A DNA stretch of 64,000 bases from Prauserella aidingensis (GTDB taxonomy: Bacteria; Actinomycetota; Actinomycetes; Mycobacteriales; Pseudonocardiaceae): contig NZ_JAMTCN010000007.1 in assembly GCF_024171865.1 (NCBI RefSeq), forward strand, positions 1-64,000. Reading direction: 5' to 3'. The position numbers and the translations under genes were made by a program. The notes beneath the pieces were generated by a model. The model saw only the letters and a list, made by a program, of their open reading frames with translations, did no database searches and was not told the origin of the DNA. Shown here piece by piece: positions 47,349 to 57,429 of this stretch. The first letter of the stretch is position 1. Every line of letters begins with the position of its first letter.

Positions 47349-50345
47349 GTGGTTGCCACTGAGTCGGCCGGCACGCACGCGGTCAACGGCCGCGACACTG
47401 CGGTTCCTCGTGGTGTGCACCGAGACGACCTCACCTCGGGTGTCGGCGACCTGTCCGCGGTGGAACAGCTCCTGGACCGTGCCGACACGATGGAATGGCG
47501 TGCGCCGGAACTCGCCGCGATCCTCGGGGAGCGGGCCGCAAGCCTGGCCGAGGCTGCGGGCGCCAACGCGCTGTGGGTCCGCGCCGAGGCCACCGTCGTC
47601 CACGCGCACGTCCTGCTCGGCCACCGGGCATCGACCGTCGGCCGCGCGGTGGCCGCGTTACGGGCCGCGGAGGACGCCGAGCTGCCGGTGATCGCCGCGC
47701 AGGTCCGCACCGACCTGGCGGTGTGCGCGCGCAGCGTCGGCGCTCCGCTCACCGGACTGGCGATCCTGCGCCCCGTGCTCACCGTCAGCGGCCTGTCGAC
47801 CGTGCGCCGCGCGACCGCGCTGTGCCACCTCGTCGGCTGTCTCGGCACGTTGGGACGCAAGGCCGAGCTCGACCGGGTGCTCCTCGAGGGCGACCGGCTC
47901 GTGGCCGGGGACGCCACGCTCCACGACGACGACAAGCTCATGGCGCGCGGCATGATCCGCCTCAGCGTGTCCGCGCACCGCAGACGGCACGGCGACACGA
48001 TGGGTGCCGCCGACGCCGCCAGGACCGGCATCGGCTTTCTCGACCGCATGACGGACCCCTCGCGCGACGGCGGCGTCGCCCGGGTCCGGCTCGTCCTCGA
48101 ACTGGTGTGCTCACTACTGGACCGTGGCGACGGCGAACCCGCACTGGAAGCCGCGCAGCCGCTGTTCGACGAGCCCGAACGGGCCGCCGCCGTCGCCCCG
48201 ACGGCATGGCTGCGCACCGCGCTGGCCACCCGGGTCCTGCTGACCAACGGTGCCGCCGAATCCGCCGCCACCATGCTGCGCGACGCGCTGTACAGCGTCG
48301 TACGCCACGACCTCGACGCGGTGGTGTCGCGCCTCTGGCTCGAACTGGCCAACGTCGAAGAACGCATCGGAAACCCCTCCGAGGCCGTGACGTGCCTGCA
48401 CAACGCACGTGCCGCCGAACAGCGATACGCGCGCGCACGCAGTCAGGCGAGCGCCGTGCTGCACGGTGAGTTCGGCTCCGGCGAACAGGCGCCGGTCGAT
48501 CTGGCGGAGATCGTGACCTCGGCACGCCCACAGCAGAACGCTCAGGCCGCCGCGGAGACGACCGCAGTCAACGGCGCCGCGCGCCATGCGGGCGCGCCGT
48601 CGGCAGGCGGTGAGCGGTCCGCGTCTGCCGACGCTGCGCCGGTCAACGGAGCACCGGTCAACGGAGCACCGGTCAACGGAGCACCGGTCAACGGAGCACC
48701 GGCCGATTCTGCGCCGGTCGACTTCGCGCCGGTCAACGGAGCCTCCGGCCGCAGCGCGGCGGGAGCAGACCCGGCCGGGGTCAACGGCAGTGCTCACGGA
48801 ACCGCCGTCGTGAACGGCCATCCACCGGTCAACGGCCACGGGGCCATGCGAAACGGAGCGACCGCGCCGGGTCCTGCGGCTTCGGGAGCCGATACCGACC
48901 GTGCGCGCGCGGATGGGCAGGGACGCGCCGCGACGGACACGTCGACGACCGAACCGGCCGAAGCCGCGGCCGAGTCGACGATGGTCATGCCCGCGATCCC
49001 GCGGTTCGACGACCAGGCAGGCACGCGGTCCGCGGCGGCGCAGGCGAGTGCTCGGGGGGAGGCAGACGACACCGCGACCGCCGGCACCTCCGACGCTGCG
49101 GGACACGCCGCCACGGAAGCCGGTATCAGGGAACCCGGTACCAGGGCGCCTGCCGTCCCGGAACCCACCGCGTCCGAACCCACCGCGTCCGAACCCACGG
49201 AGTCGGGATCGGCTGCATCCGAACCCACTGCATCCGAACCCACTGCATCCGGTCCCACCGTGTCCCCACACCTGGTCTCCGAGCCCGCCGTCGCCGAACA
49301 CGCCGGGTCCGGATCCGTTGCGGAGGCGGCGGCCGCACCTGCGGACGAGAACTCATCCGGACGCGACGACAACGCAGCCTCCGAACAGTCCGCTCCGCGG
49401 AAGCGCCGACGCCACGACGTGGAACACGGCTCCGTCACCGCCCGCTCCGTGCTCGACCGTCTGGGCATCTCCCCGTCGCGCAGCGGTGGCCGGCGGCACG
49501 CCTCCGGCGCCGATACGGCCGACGTCGGGGACGGCGGCGAATCGGCACCGCAGTCGGCGCAAACTACGTCCTCCGGGGCATCACCGGCGCCGGAACCGTC
49601 GCCGACCGAGCCCGCGTCGTCCGACGTGCTCGATTCGGGGACCGCCGGGGCGAGTGTCGAACCGATCCTGGCGGCCGCGGCGTCCGCGCCGCACAACGAC
49701 GCGACGGCGATCCTGCCCGCCATCACCGACGCCACCCCGGACCCGTCGGCGACCGACGTCGCCGCCGCCGGTTCCGACAGCGGCGGGCCCGGTGACGACT
49801 CGGGCGTATCGGACGGCGAATCCGTGGCCGATCCCTGGCTGCCGAGAGTGAAGCTGCCCCCGCCGTTGCTGCCCGTCGACGGGTTCACCGCCGACGGCGA
49901 CCCGGTCGGCGGTGGCCACACCCGCACGGAGGAGTCGGCACCGGCCGACCCGGAGCCCGCGTCGCCGGAACCGACGGTGTCCGAACCCGCCACACCGCGT
50001 CCCGCGATCGGGGAGGCGGGCGTCGCAGAGTCCGCGCACGCCGCGGATTCCCCGGGAACCGAACCCGCGGACGCCCCGCCTGCCGACGCGCAGCCCGCGG
50101 GCGGTGTGTCCGACCTGCCGCGGCACGAACTCCCGCTCGACGATCCGCCGGAGGACGCCGGGCTGGCGGAACTGCTCGCCCGCGCGCTCGCGGAACACCA
50201 GGTCGCCTCCGGTGCCGCCCTCGCGTCGACACCGAGTGGGGACGGTCGGGAGGGCCACACCGTCGGCAGCGGCGCGGGCGTGAACGGCAGCCGCCGCAAC
50301 GGCAGCGCGCACACCCACACCCGCGGTGGACGCCACGATCGATAA
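47349..50345 (+). CDS. Helical-repeat (TPR-like) protein with long repetitive C-terminus
   Basis: 998 aa in two parts. Residues about 25-400 are alanine/leucine-rich helices with the rhythm of tetratricopeptide repeats (LGERAASLAEAAGANALWVRA, ELANVEERIGNPSEAVTCLH). Residues about 400-980 are low-complexity, rich in Ala, Pro, Glu, Ser and Thr, with tandem PVNGA and EPTAS repeats, probably disordered, and end in a Gly/Arg/His-rich tail. GTG 47349 has GCGGAG 5 bases upstream; a GTG at 47274 is possible. It lies between ettA and the glutamate dehydrogenase gene, but no function can be assigned. Confidence 0.75.
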   Translation: MVATESAGTHAVNGRDTAVPRGVHRDDLTSGVGDLSAVEQLLDRADTMEWRAPELAAILGERAASLAEAAGANALWVRAEATVVHAHVLLGHRASTVGRAVAALRAAEDAELPVIAAQVRTDLAVCARSVGAPLTGLAILRPVLTVSGLSTVRRATALCHLVGCLGTLGRKAELDRVLLEGDRLVAGDATLHDDDKLMARGMIRLSVSAHRRRHGDTMGAADAARTGIGFLDRMTDPSRDGGVARVRLVLELVCSLLDRGDGEPALEAAQPLFDEPERAAAVAPTAWLRTALATRVLLTNGAAESAATMLRDALYSVVRHDLDAVVSRLWLELANVEERIGNPSEAVTCLHNARAAEQRYARARSQASAVLHGEFGSGEQAPVDLAEIVTSARPQQNAQAAAETTAVNGAARHAGAPSAGGERSASADAAPVNGAPVNGAPVNGAPVNGAPADSAPVDFAPVNGASGRSAAGADPAGVNGSAHGTAVVNGHPPVNGHGAMRNGATAPGPAASGADTDRARADGQGRAATDTSTTEPAEAAAESTMVMPAIPRFDDQAGTRSAAAQASARGEADDTATAGTSDAAGHAATEAGIREPGTRAPAVPEPTASEPTASEPTESGSAASEPTASEPTASGPTVSPHLVSEPAVAEHAGSGSVAEAAAAPADENSSGRDDNAASEQSAPRKRRRHDVEHGSVTARSVLDRLGISPSRSGGRRHASGADTADVGDGGESAPQSAQTTSSGASPAPEPSPTEPASSDVLDSGTAGASVEPILAAAASAPHNDATAILPAITDATPDPSATDVAAAGSDSGGPGDDSGVSDGESVADPWLPRVKLPPPLLPVDGFTADGDPVGGGHTRTEESAPADPEPASPEPTVSEPATPRPAIGEAGVAESAHAADSPGTEPADAPPADAQPAGGVSDLPRHELPLDDPPEDAGLAELLARALAEHQVASGAALASTPSGDGREGHTVGSGAGVNGSRRNGSAHTHTRGGRHDR
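48641..48700 (+). repeat. Four exact 15-bp repeats encoding PVNGA units
   Basis: GGTCAACGGAGCACC repeated four times without change, in frame in the disordered tail. Identity at silent positions indicates recent expansion. Confidence 0.9.
49161..49250 (+). repeat. 15-bp repeat tract encoding EPTAS units
   Basis: Six 15-base units, five of them close to GAACCCACYGCRTCC (four near-identical, one ending in GGAGTCG) and one divergent, coding for Glu-Pro-Thr-Ala-Ser. It is independent of the PVNGA tract in the same gene. Confidence 0.8.
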
Positions 50346-50434
50346 GACCGGCGACCCGTAGGGCAGCGTCCCGATACAGTGGCGACGACCGAACGGCACG
50401 TCCGCGCTGTCATCGCCAGAGTTGGAGAGTTGCG

Positions 50435-53400
50435 TTGCCCGACATGAGCTCGACCGGTGTCCAGGCCCGTCCGCAGGACGCGGGCCGGGAAGGCCCCACG
50501 CCCAGCCGGCGTAGCCCGGAACAACTCCGGGACGACCTCGTTGCCAGCGCGGCGGCGCAGGCCCCTGACATCGCCGATCTCATCGGTCACTACTACCGCC
50601 TGATCCCCGCCGAGGAGATCATCGGTGAGAGCCCCGGCGATCTCGTCGGCGCCGTGCGGTCGCACCTGGAGCTGGCGCGCAACCGGGTACCGGGCAGGCC
50701 GGCGCTCCGGCTGTTCAACCCGACGACCGCGGAGGACGGCTGGTCCAGCGAATCGACCGTCATCCAGGTCGTCACCGACGACATGCCCTACCTGGTCGAC
50801 TCGGTCGTGGCCGAGCTGGCGCGCGGCGGCGTGCAGGTCCAGCGCATCGTCCACCCGATCATGCTGGTCGAGCGCGACATGTCCGGCGACCTGCAGCAGC
50901 TCCACCCGGGCGGTGACGTCGAGCGGCCGCCCGCGGGCGCGACGGTCGAGTCGTGGATGTACCTCGAGATCGACTCGATCACGGACGTGGACCGAGCGCG
51001 CGACTGTGAGCACCGGCTGCTGGCGGTGCTCGAGGACGTGCGCGAAGTCGTCGAGGACACCGATCGCATGGCCGCGGCCGCGTTGTCGCTCGCCGGCGAA
51101 CTCGACAACACACCTCCGCCGCTGCCCGAACAGGAGGTGCGTGACGGTGCGCAGCTGCTGCGCTGGCTGGCGGACGGCCACCTGACGTTCCTCGGCTACC
51201 GGCACTACGAGGTGATCGACGACCGCGGCGAACCCGCGCTGCGCGCCGTGCTGGCGTCCGGCCTCGGGGTGCTGAGGCAGGACAGCCTCGCCGCACGCAA
51301 CCTCACCGCGGGGCCGGATTCGACGGCACAGGTGCTGAAACCGGAACTGCTCGTGCTCACGCAGGCGGGCGCACCGTCCACAGTGCACCGTCCGATCTAC
51401 CCGTACTACGTGGGTGTCAAGACGTTCGACGCCGACGGCAACGTCACCGGTGAGCACCGGTTCCTCGGCATGTTCACCACGACGGCTCTGCACGAGGACG
51501 TGCTCGACATCCCGGTCGTCGAACGCCGTGTCCGCGAGGTCATCCACCGCGCCGGGTTCCCGATGCAGTCCTACTCCGGTCAGCGGATGCTCGAGGTGCT
51601 GCAGAACTGGCCGCGCGCGGACCTGTTCTCGGCGGACCCGGACTCGCTGTACGCCACGGCCACGGGTGCGATCACGTTGGCCGACCGGCGCAGGCTGCGG
51701 TTGTTCCTCCGGCGTGACACGTACGGCCGGTTCTACTCGTGCCTGGTGTTCCTGCCGCGTGACCGGTACACGACCCGCTCGCGGCTGGCGATGCAGCAGG
51801 TGCTGCTCGACGAGCTCGAGGGCACCCACCTGGAGTACGCGACACGGCTGGGGGAGACGCAGCTCGCGCAGGTGCACTTCACCGTCCACACCGACCCGGC
51901 CGCGACCGTCGAGCCCGACACGCTGCGCATCCAGGAGCGGCTCTCCGAGGCCATGCGCAGCTGGGACGACCTGATGGTCGAGGCGATCCTCGCCGAACGG
52001 CGGGAACGCGCGGGCGACGGCAAGGCCGTGACGTTCGCGGGCGAGGAGTCGGCGACCGAGCAGGCGCAGCGCTACGCCACGGTGTTCCCGGAGGCGTACA
52101 AGGAGGACTTCGACGCCGAGTCGGCGTTGCGCGACCTTCGCATGCTGGAGTCGCTCGACGGGCGCGGCGACGTGCGGATGTCGTTCTACCTGCCGCCGGA
52201 CGCGGCGCCGGGTGAGCGCCGGTTCAAGCTCTACACCCAGGGCGACGGGGTGACCCTGTCGACGATGCTGCCGTTGTTGCAGCGCATGGGTGTCGAGGTG
52301 GTCGACGAGCGGCCGTACGAACTCTCGCGCGAGGACGGCGCGCGGCTGTGGATCTACGACTTCGGCCTGCGCATCGACCCGGACGTGCTCGCGGCGGTCG
52401 AGTCCGAGGACGACCTGCAGGTGCGGTTCCAGGACGCGTTCGCGGCCGAATGGCGCGGCGACGCCGAGGTCGACGGGTTCAACGCCCTCGTGCTGCGTGC
52501 CGGGCTCGACTGGCGCCAGGTCGCGGTGCTGCGCGCGTACGCCCGGTATCTGCGGCAGGCGGGTTCGCCGTACTCGCAGGACTACATCGAGACGACGGTG
52601 CTGGCGCACACCGACATCGCCACGGCGCTGGTGCGGCTGTTCGAAACCCGGTTCGGCCCGGACGACGCGCACCGCGAGGACCGGGCCGGCGACCAGGTCG
52701 ACGAGATCAACGCGATGATCGACGAGGTCACGAGCCTCGACCAGGACCGGATCCTGCGCAGGCTGTTGTCGGTGATCGTGGCGACGCTGCGCACGAACTA
52801 CCGCGTCACCGACGCCGACGGCAACCCGCGTCCGTACCTCGCGTTCAAGCTCGACCCGCAGCAGGTTCCCGACCTGCCCGAACCGCGCCCGGAGTACGAG
52901 ATCTTCGTCTGCTCGCCGCGGGTCGAAGGTGTCCACCTGCGCTTCGGTTCGGTGGCCCGGGGCGGGTTGCGCTGGTCGGACCGGCGAGAGGACTTCCGTA
53001 CCGAGGTGCTGGGCCTGGTCAAGGCGCAGGCGGTCAAGAACGCGGTCATCGTGCCGGTCGGCGCGAAGGGCGGGTTCGTCGTCAAGCGGCCGCCGGTCGC
53101 GACGGGCGATCCGGGCCTCGACCGGGAGGCACACCACTCGGAGGGGGTCGCCTGCTACCGCATGTTCATCTCCGGCCTGCTGGACCTCACCGACAACCTC
53201 GTCGACGGCGAGACGGTGCCCGCGCGTGACGTCGTCCGGTACGACGGCGACGACAACTACCTCGTCGTCGCGGCGGACAAGGGCACGGCGACGTTCTCCG
53301 ACATCGCCAACGAGGTCGCGAAGAGCTACGGCTTCTGGCTGGGAGACGCCTTCGCCTCCGGCGGGTCCGTCGGTTATGACCACAAGGCCATGGGCATCAC

Positions 53401-55384
53401 GGCGAAGGGTGCGTGGGAGAGCGTCAAGCGGCACTTCCGCGAACTCGACGTGGACACGCAGAGCCAGGACTTCACGGTCGTCGGCATCGGCGACATGGGC
53501 GGCGACGTGTTCGGCAACGGCATGCTGCTGTCCGAACACATCCGCCTCGTGGCCGCGTTCAACCACCTGCACGTCTTCCTCGACCCGAACCCCGACGCGG
53601 CGAGCGCGTTCGCCGAGCGCAGGCGGTTGTTCGACCTGCCGCGGTCGACCTGGGACGACTACGACCGGTCACTCATCAGCGAGGGCGGAGGGATCTACCC
53701 GCGCAGTGCGAAGACCGTTCCGATCACGCCGCAGGTGGCTCAGGGGCTCGGGCTGCAGCCCGGCGTCGAGAGCATGTCGCCCGCCGAGCTGGTTCACGCG
53801 ATCCTGCAGGCACCGGTCGACCTGCTGTGGAACGGCGGTATCGGCACGTACGTGAAGGCGTCCGAGGAACGGCACGCCGACGCGGGTGACAAGGCCAATG
53901 ACGCCGTCCGCGTCAACGGCTCGCAGGTGCGCGCCAAGGTCATCGGTGAGGGCGGCAACCTCGGGCTGACCCAGCGTGGGCGGATCGAGTTCGCCCGTGC
54001 CGGCGGCAAGGTCAACACCGACGCGCTCGACAACTCGGCGGGCGTCGACTGCTCCGACCACGAGGTCAACATCAAGATCCTGCTCGACAAGCTCGTCGAG
54101 ACGGGGGAACTGGACGTCTCCGAGCGCAACGAACTGCTCGAGGTCATGACCGACGAGGTCGGCGAACTCGTGCTCCGGGACAACTACACGCAGAACGGAG
54201 TGCTCGGCGTCGCCCGCCATCACACCGACGCGATGGTGTCGGTGCACCGCAGGCTCGTGGGCGCGCTCGAAGCGAAGGGAGCGCTGGACCGCGACCTGGA
54301 GGCGTTGCCCACCGACGCCGGGTTCAGCGAGCTCGAACAGGCCGAGGAGGGGCTGACCTCGCCGGAACTGGCCACGGTGCTGGCGCACGTCAAGCTGGAT
54401 CTGAAGGACGAGATCCTCGCCAGCGAGCTGCCCGACGCCGAGGTGTTCAGCCGCCGCGCCGCCGAGTACTTCCCGTCGGCGCTGCGCAACCGGTTCGGCG
54501 CCTCGGTGGCCAAGCATCCGCTGCTGCGGCAGATCACGACGACCTGGCTGGTCAACGAGGTCGTCGACGGCGCGGGGCTGACGTACGCGTTCCGCCTGGC
54601 CGAGGAGCTCAACGCGACGGCGACCGACGCGGTGCGGGCCTACTCGGTGGTCACGAACGTCTACGGCCTGCCCGAGGTGTGGCACGCGATCGCCGAGCTC
54701 GACAACGTCGTGGCGACCGAGATCGCCGACGAGATGACCCTGGAGACCCGCAGGCTGCTCGACCGGGCGTCGCGCTGGTTCCTGACGAACCGGCCGCAGC
54801 CGCTGGCCGTCGGGGCCGAGATCAACCGGTTCGGGGAGCCGGTGCGTGCACTGACGGGTGAGCTGGGCAAGCTCGTGCGCGGCCGCGAAGCCGAGCAGGT
54901 CCGCGCCGAGGTCGGCAGGTTGACCGCGGCAGGCGTGCCCACCGAGCTCGCCGAGCGCGTGAGTGAGCTGCTGCTCGGCTACGCCCTGCTGGACATCACG
55001 GAGGTCGCCGAGCTCGCCGAGCCGGACGGGGACGGCACGCCCGTGGACGTCGCCGAGCTGTACCTCGCCCTGTCGGACCACCTGGGTTTCGACCACATGC
55101 TGGCGTCGGTGAACCAGCTCGAGCGCGACAACCGTTGGCACGCGCTGGCCAGGCTCGCCCTGCGCGACGACCTGTACGGCTCCCTGCGCGCGATCACCCT
55201 GGATGCGCTGCGGCACAGCGATCCCGGCGACTCGGTCGACGACAAGATCGCCAAGTGGGAGGAGGCCAACGCCTCCCGGCTGGCGCGGTCGCGGGTCACG
55301 CTCGACGAGATCTCGCGGTCCGGGCGGATCGATCTCGCGACGCTGTCGGTCGCCGCACGGCAGATCCGGAGCACCGTCGGATGA
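50435..55384 (+). CDS. NAD-specific glutamate dehydrogenase, large (180-kDa) class
   Basis: 1649-aa oxidative deaminase converting glutamate to 2-oxoglutarate and ammonium with NAD. The N-terminal half holds ACT-like regulatory segments (DDMPYLVDSVVAELARGG near 110; FLGYRHYEV near 255). The catalytic core spans about 780-1320, with GLVKAQAVKNAVIVPVGAKG (Lys near 879), GIGDMGGDVFGNGML and VIGEGGNLGLTQRGR. The C-terminal helical domain follows. The TTG start is preferred because GGAGAG ends 5 bases before it; the ATG 9 bases on would be too far. Its stop overlaps the thioesterase start. In mycobacteria this class is regulated by GarA; no such gene is visible here. Confidence 0.96.
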   Translation: MPDMSSTGVQARPQDAGREGPTPSRRSPEQLRDDLVASAAAQAPDIADLIGHYYRLIPAEEIIGESPGDLVGAVRSHLELARNRVPGRPALRLFNPTTAEDGWSSESTVIQVVTDDMPYLVDSVVAELARGGVQVQRIVHPIMLVERDMSGDLQQLHPGGDVERPPAGATVESWMYLEIDSITDVDRARDCEHRLLAVLEDVREVVEDTDRMAAAALSLAGELDNTPPPLPEQEVRDGAQLLRWLADGHLTFLGYRHYEVIDDRGEPALRAVLASGLGVLRQDSLAARNLTAGPDSTAQVLKPELLVLTQAGAPSTVHRPIYPYYVGVKTFDADGNVTGEHRFLGMFTTTALHEDVLDIPVVERRVREVIHRAGFPMQSYSGQRMLEVLQNWPRADLFSADPDSLYATATGAITLADRRRLRLFLRRDTYGRFYSCLVFLPRDRYTTRSRLAMQQVLLDELEGTHLEYATRLGETQLAQVHFTVHTDPAATVEPDTLRIQERLSEAMRSWDDLMVEAILAERRERAGDGKAVTFAGEESATEQAQRYATVFPEAYKEDFDAESALRDLRMLESLDGRGDVRMSFYLPPDAAPGERRFKLYTQGDGVTLSTMLPLLQRMGVEVVDERPYELSREDGARLWIYDFGLRIDPDVLAAVESEDDLQVRFQDAFAAEWRGDAEVDGFNALVLRAGLDWRQVAVLRAYARYLRQAGSPYSQDYIETTVLAHTDIATALVRLFETRFGPDDAHREDRAGDQVDEINAMIDEVTSLDQDRILRRLLSVIVATLRTNYRVTDADGNPRPYLAFKLDPQQVPDLPEPRPEYEIFVCSPRVEGVHLRFGSVARGGLRWSDRREDFRTEVLGLVKAQAVKNAVIVPVGAKGGFVVKRPPVATGDPGLDREAHHSEGVACYRMFISGLLDLTDNLVDGETVPARDVVRYDGDDNYLVVAADKGTATFSDIANEVAKSYGFWLGDAFASGGSVGYDHKAMGITAKGAWESVKRHFRELDVDTQSQDFTVVGIGDMGGDVFGNGMLLSEHIRLVAAFNHLHVFLDPNPDAASAFAERRRLFDLPRSTWDDYDRSLISEGGGIYPRSAKTVPITPQVAQGLGLQPGVESMSPAELVHAILQAPVDLLWNGGIGTYVKASEERHADAGDKANDAVRVNGSQVRAKVIGEGGNLGLTQRGRIEFARAGGKVNTDALDNSAGVDCSDHEVNIKILLDKLVETGELDVSERNELLEVMTDEVGELVLRDNYTQNGVLGVARHHTDAMVSVHRRLVGALEAKGALDRDLEALPTDAGFSELEQAEEGLTSPELATVLAHVKLDLKDEILASELPDAEVFSRRAAEYFPSALRNRFGASVAKHPLLRQITTTWLVNEVVDGAGLTYAFRLAEELNATATDAVRAYSVVTNVYGLPEVWHAIAELDNVVATEIADEMTLETRRLLDRASRWFLTNRPQPLAVGAEINRFGEPVRALTGELGKLVRGREAEQVRAEVGRLTAAGVPTELAERVSELLLGYALLDITEVAELAEPDGDGTPVDVAELYLALSDHLGFDHMLASVNQLERDNRWHALARLALRDDLYGSLRAITLDALRHSDPGDSVDDKIAKWEEANASRLARSRVTLDEISRSGRIDLATLSVAARQIRSTVG

Positions 55385-55818
55385 GCGCCGTGGAATACGT
55401 GACACATGTGCGGCCGCGCTGGTCCGACATGGACGCCTTCGGCCACGTGAACCATGCGCGCATGGTGACGCTCCTCGAGGAGGCGCGGGTGCCGTTGTTG
55501 TTCGACGACGCGACCGCGCGAGGCCTGGGCGAGTTCGCCAAGGGCACGGTCGTGGTCAAGCTCGGTGTCGACTACAAGGAGCCGGTGATCGTCGACGGAA
55601 AACAGCTGCGCGTCGGCATCACGATGACGCGGCTGCGGCAGGCATCGTTCACCCTGGCGTACCGTGTCCACAACGGACCGTCCGAATCCGATCCCGTTGC
55701 GGTGACGGCGTGGACCTTGCTGGCGCCCTACGACGTCGGCGCGGCCCGGCCGCGCAGGCTCGCCCCGCAGGAACGCGACTTCCTGACGGAACACATCCCG
55801 GAGGCCGACGGTGCCTGA
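55381..55818 (+). CDS. Acyl-CoA thioesterase, hotdog fold (4HBT)
   Basis: 145-aa YbgC-like thioesterase hydrolysing an acyl-CoA. The motif DMDAFGHVNHARM near residue 17 holds the catalytic Asp and the Gly-His-Val-Asn turn. The rest is a single hotdog domain ending near 140. ATGA overlap with the glutamate dehydrogenase stop shows translational coupling, an unexpected pairing whose metabolic logic is not clear. Confidence 0.92.
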   Translation: MSAVEYVTHVRPRWSDMDAFGHVNHARMVTLLEEARVPLLFDDATARGLGEFAKGTVVVKLGVDYKEPVIVDGKQLRVGITMTRLRQASFTLAYRVHNGPSESDPVAVTAWTLLAPYDVGAARPRRLAPQERDFLTEHIPEADGA

Positions 55819-56446
55819 GTTGCGAATCCCCGATCCCGCCGACCGTGAGTCGCTGGGTGCGTTCATCGCCAGGGCGGTGCGGCTCGACGCGCAGGCGGCC
55901 GTGCGGCTGCGCATGCGCGCTCCCGGGGTGCTCGAGGCCTGGGCGAGCACCCCGTTCGAGGTGCTCGTCACGCGGGCGGTGGAGGGCGAGATCGAGCCGG
56001 GCGACGTGACCGTCTCCGGATCGGAACTGCTCGCGGCGCTGACCGTCGCACCCGGGGAACGGATGGACCCGGGGCCGTCCCGGGACCTGCTGTGGCGGTC
56101 CGAGCTGCCCGCGGGCAAGGGGTGGCGGCAGGTCGACACGTTGCCCGCGGCCGTCGTCGCCGAGCTGGCCGACCGCGGAGTCGCGCTCGCCAGGGAGAAC
56201 GTCGGCCCGCAGGGAACCCCGCCCGCGTCGTTGATGGATCAGACCGTGCTCACCGTGTCCGGCGACGACACCGAACTCGAGGTGCCGATGCGGTGCCTGT
56301 TCGCGATGTCCGGCATGGGATTCGTCGACTCGTCGGTCTCCGGTGACGTCGTGCGCGTGACGGCCACCGACGCGTGGCTGCGGCTCGACGGCCGCTACGG
56401 CGCGGTCGTCCGCCGCAGGCACGCCCTGTTGCCGCTGCTGTTCTGA
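55811..56446 (+). CDS. Conserved hypothetical protein
   Basis: 211-aa protein with no recognised motif. It is soluble with mixed alpha/beta character; the middle (DLLWRSELPAGKGWRQVDTL) and the end (WLRLDGRYGAVVRRRHALLP) look well ordered and have normal codon use. The GTG start overlaps the thioesterase by 8 bases, with GGAGG upstream. Operon partner of the dehydrogenase and thioesterase genes. Function unknown. Confidence 0.8.
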   Translation: MPELRIPDPADRESLGAFIARAVRLDAQAAVRLRMRAPGVLEAWASTPFEVLVTRAVEGEIEPGDVTVSGSELLAALTVAPGERMDPGPSRDLLWRSELPAGKGWRQVDTLPAAVVAELADRGVALARENVGPQGTPPASLMDQTVLTVSGDDTELEVPMRCLFAMSGMGFVDSSVSGDVVRVTATDAWLRLDGRYGAVVRRRHALLPLLF

Positions 56447-56517
56447 ACGCGCTCGCCGGCCGGGTGACCTGCGGTGAATCGGTGACACGAACCGGCTGCC
56501 GGTGTCATGGTTGGCGG

Positions 56518-56841
56518 ATGAGCGACGAGTCGCGACGCGCGGAGGGGGAGCGGGCCGACGAGCCCGCCGACCCGACCGCCGAGTTCCTGGCAGAGGTCCG
56601 CCCCGAGGAGACGCCGTGGCGGACGGAACGGCCACCCGCCGAGCAGGCCGGATCACCGGTCCCCGACGCGAACGAACGCACCCGGTTCCAACGGGTCGCG
56701 GGCGCCCTCGGCGGCGCGGCGCCCTACCTGGCCGCGGGCAGTGCGGCCGGCTGGGTCGGCGCACAGGCCTACGACGAGTACGCCGACCAGTCCTTCGACC
56801 CCGGCGGGATCGGCGACATGGGCATGGGCGCGGAAGGCTGA
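56518..56841 (+). CDS. Small hypothetical protein with one membrane-like segment
   Basis: 107 aa. The first 55 residues are acidic and polar (MSDESRRAEGERADEPADP onward). A weakly hydrophobic alanine/glycine stretch follows (VAGALGGAAPYLAAGSAAGW, about 60-80), then a Gly/Met-rich tail. There is no ribosome binding site or clear promoter motif. It could be a membrane-associated small protein; I do not recognise a family. Confidence 0.6.
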   Translation: MSDESRRAEGERADEPADPTAEFLAEVRPEETPWRTERPPAEQAGSPVPDANERTRFQRVAGALGGAAPYLAAGSAAGWVGAQAYDEYADQSFDPGGIGDMGMGAEG

Positions 56842-56880
56842 CCGGCGGGTGTCGTGGCATGAGGACACGGGCACCCGGAG

Positions 56881-56909
56881 GGCGCCGCGGTCACGGTGAC
56901 CACGGCGCC
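56881..56909. terminator. Bidirectional terminator before the globin gene
   Basis: GGCGCCG (56881-56887) and CGGCGCC (56903-56909) arms, then one C-A mismatch and inner arms GGTCAC/GTGACC. It lies between convergent stops at 56841 and 56933. Confidence 0.7.
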
Positions 56910-56932
56910 CCTCCCGTGACGTCGGCGAGTGC

Positions 56933-57337
56933 TCAGACCCAGCTGTTCATCATCGACTGGGCCGCCATCTCGAGGTAGTCCCACAGCTGCGTGCGGTACG
57001 GCTCGGCGATGCCGGTCTCGTCGACCGCGACGCGCATCGCCCGCAGCCACGCGTCACGTTCGATGGGGCCGATCTTGTACGGAGCGTGCCGCATCCGCAG
57101 GCGCGGGTGGCCGCGCTGCTCGGAATAGGTCTGCGGCCCACCCCAGTACTGCATGAGGAACAGCCGCAACCGGTCCTCGGCCGGGCCGAGGTCCTCCTCG
57201 GGGTACAGCGGGCGCAGCACCTCGTCGTCGGCGACCTCGGCGTAGAACCGCGCCACGAGCTTCCGGAACGTCTCCTCACCGCCCACCGCGTCGTAGAACG
57301 TGCGGGGGTCGGCGGATCCGCCGCTGGCCTCAGACAC
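56933..57337 (-). CDS. glbO: Truncated haemoglobin, group II (HbO)
   Basis: 134-aa 2-on-2 globin binding haem and oxygen. [20 protein letters not shown] contains the helix B Tyr; [22 protein letters not shown] contains the YSExRGHPxLRxRH segment with the proximal His, and DAWLRAM carries the Trp of helix G found in group II. GTG 57337 gives the usual length; frames further upstream do not resemble globins. Likely roles are oxygen supply to terminal oxidases or NO/peroxide chemistry. The mechanosensitive channel gene lies upstream in the same direction, 93 bases away. Confidence 0.95.
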   Translation of the reverse strand: MSEASGGSADPRTFYDAVGGEETFRKLVARFYAEVADDEVLRPLYPEEDLGPAEDRLRLFLMQYWGGPQTYSEQRGHPRLRMRHAPYKIGPIERDAWLRAMRVAVDETGIAEPYRTQLWDYLEMAAQSMMNSWV

Positions 57338-57429
57338 TTCGGAATACCTCGGCTTTTCGAACGTTGGGGCTGGTCGAACTCGGGGGCGTCTCGGACGATG
57401 GCAGGGCTGGGGTCCATTGTCCCCGTCGG

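Noticed and set aside
48794-53572. 1592-codon minus-strand open frame antisense to the helical-repeat and dehydrogenase genes
   Set aside because: Opposite-strand shadow of high-GC coding DNA; no domain, and the plus-strand frames are clear.
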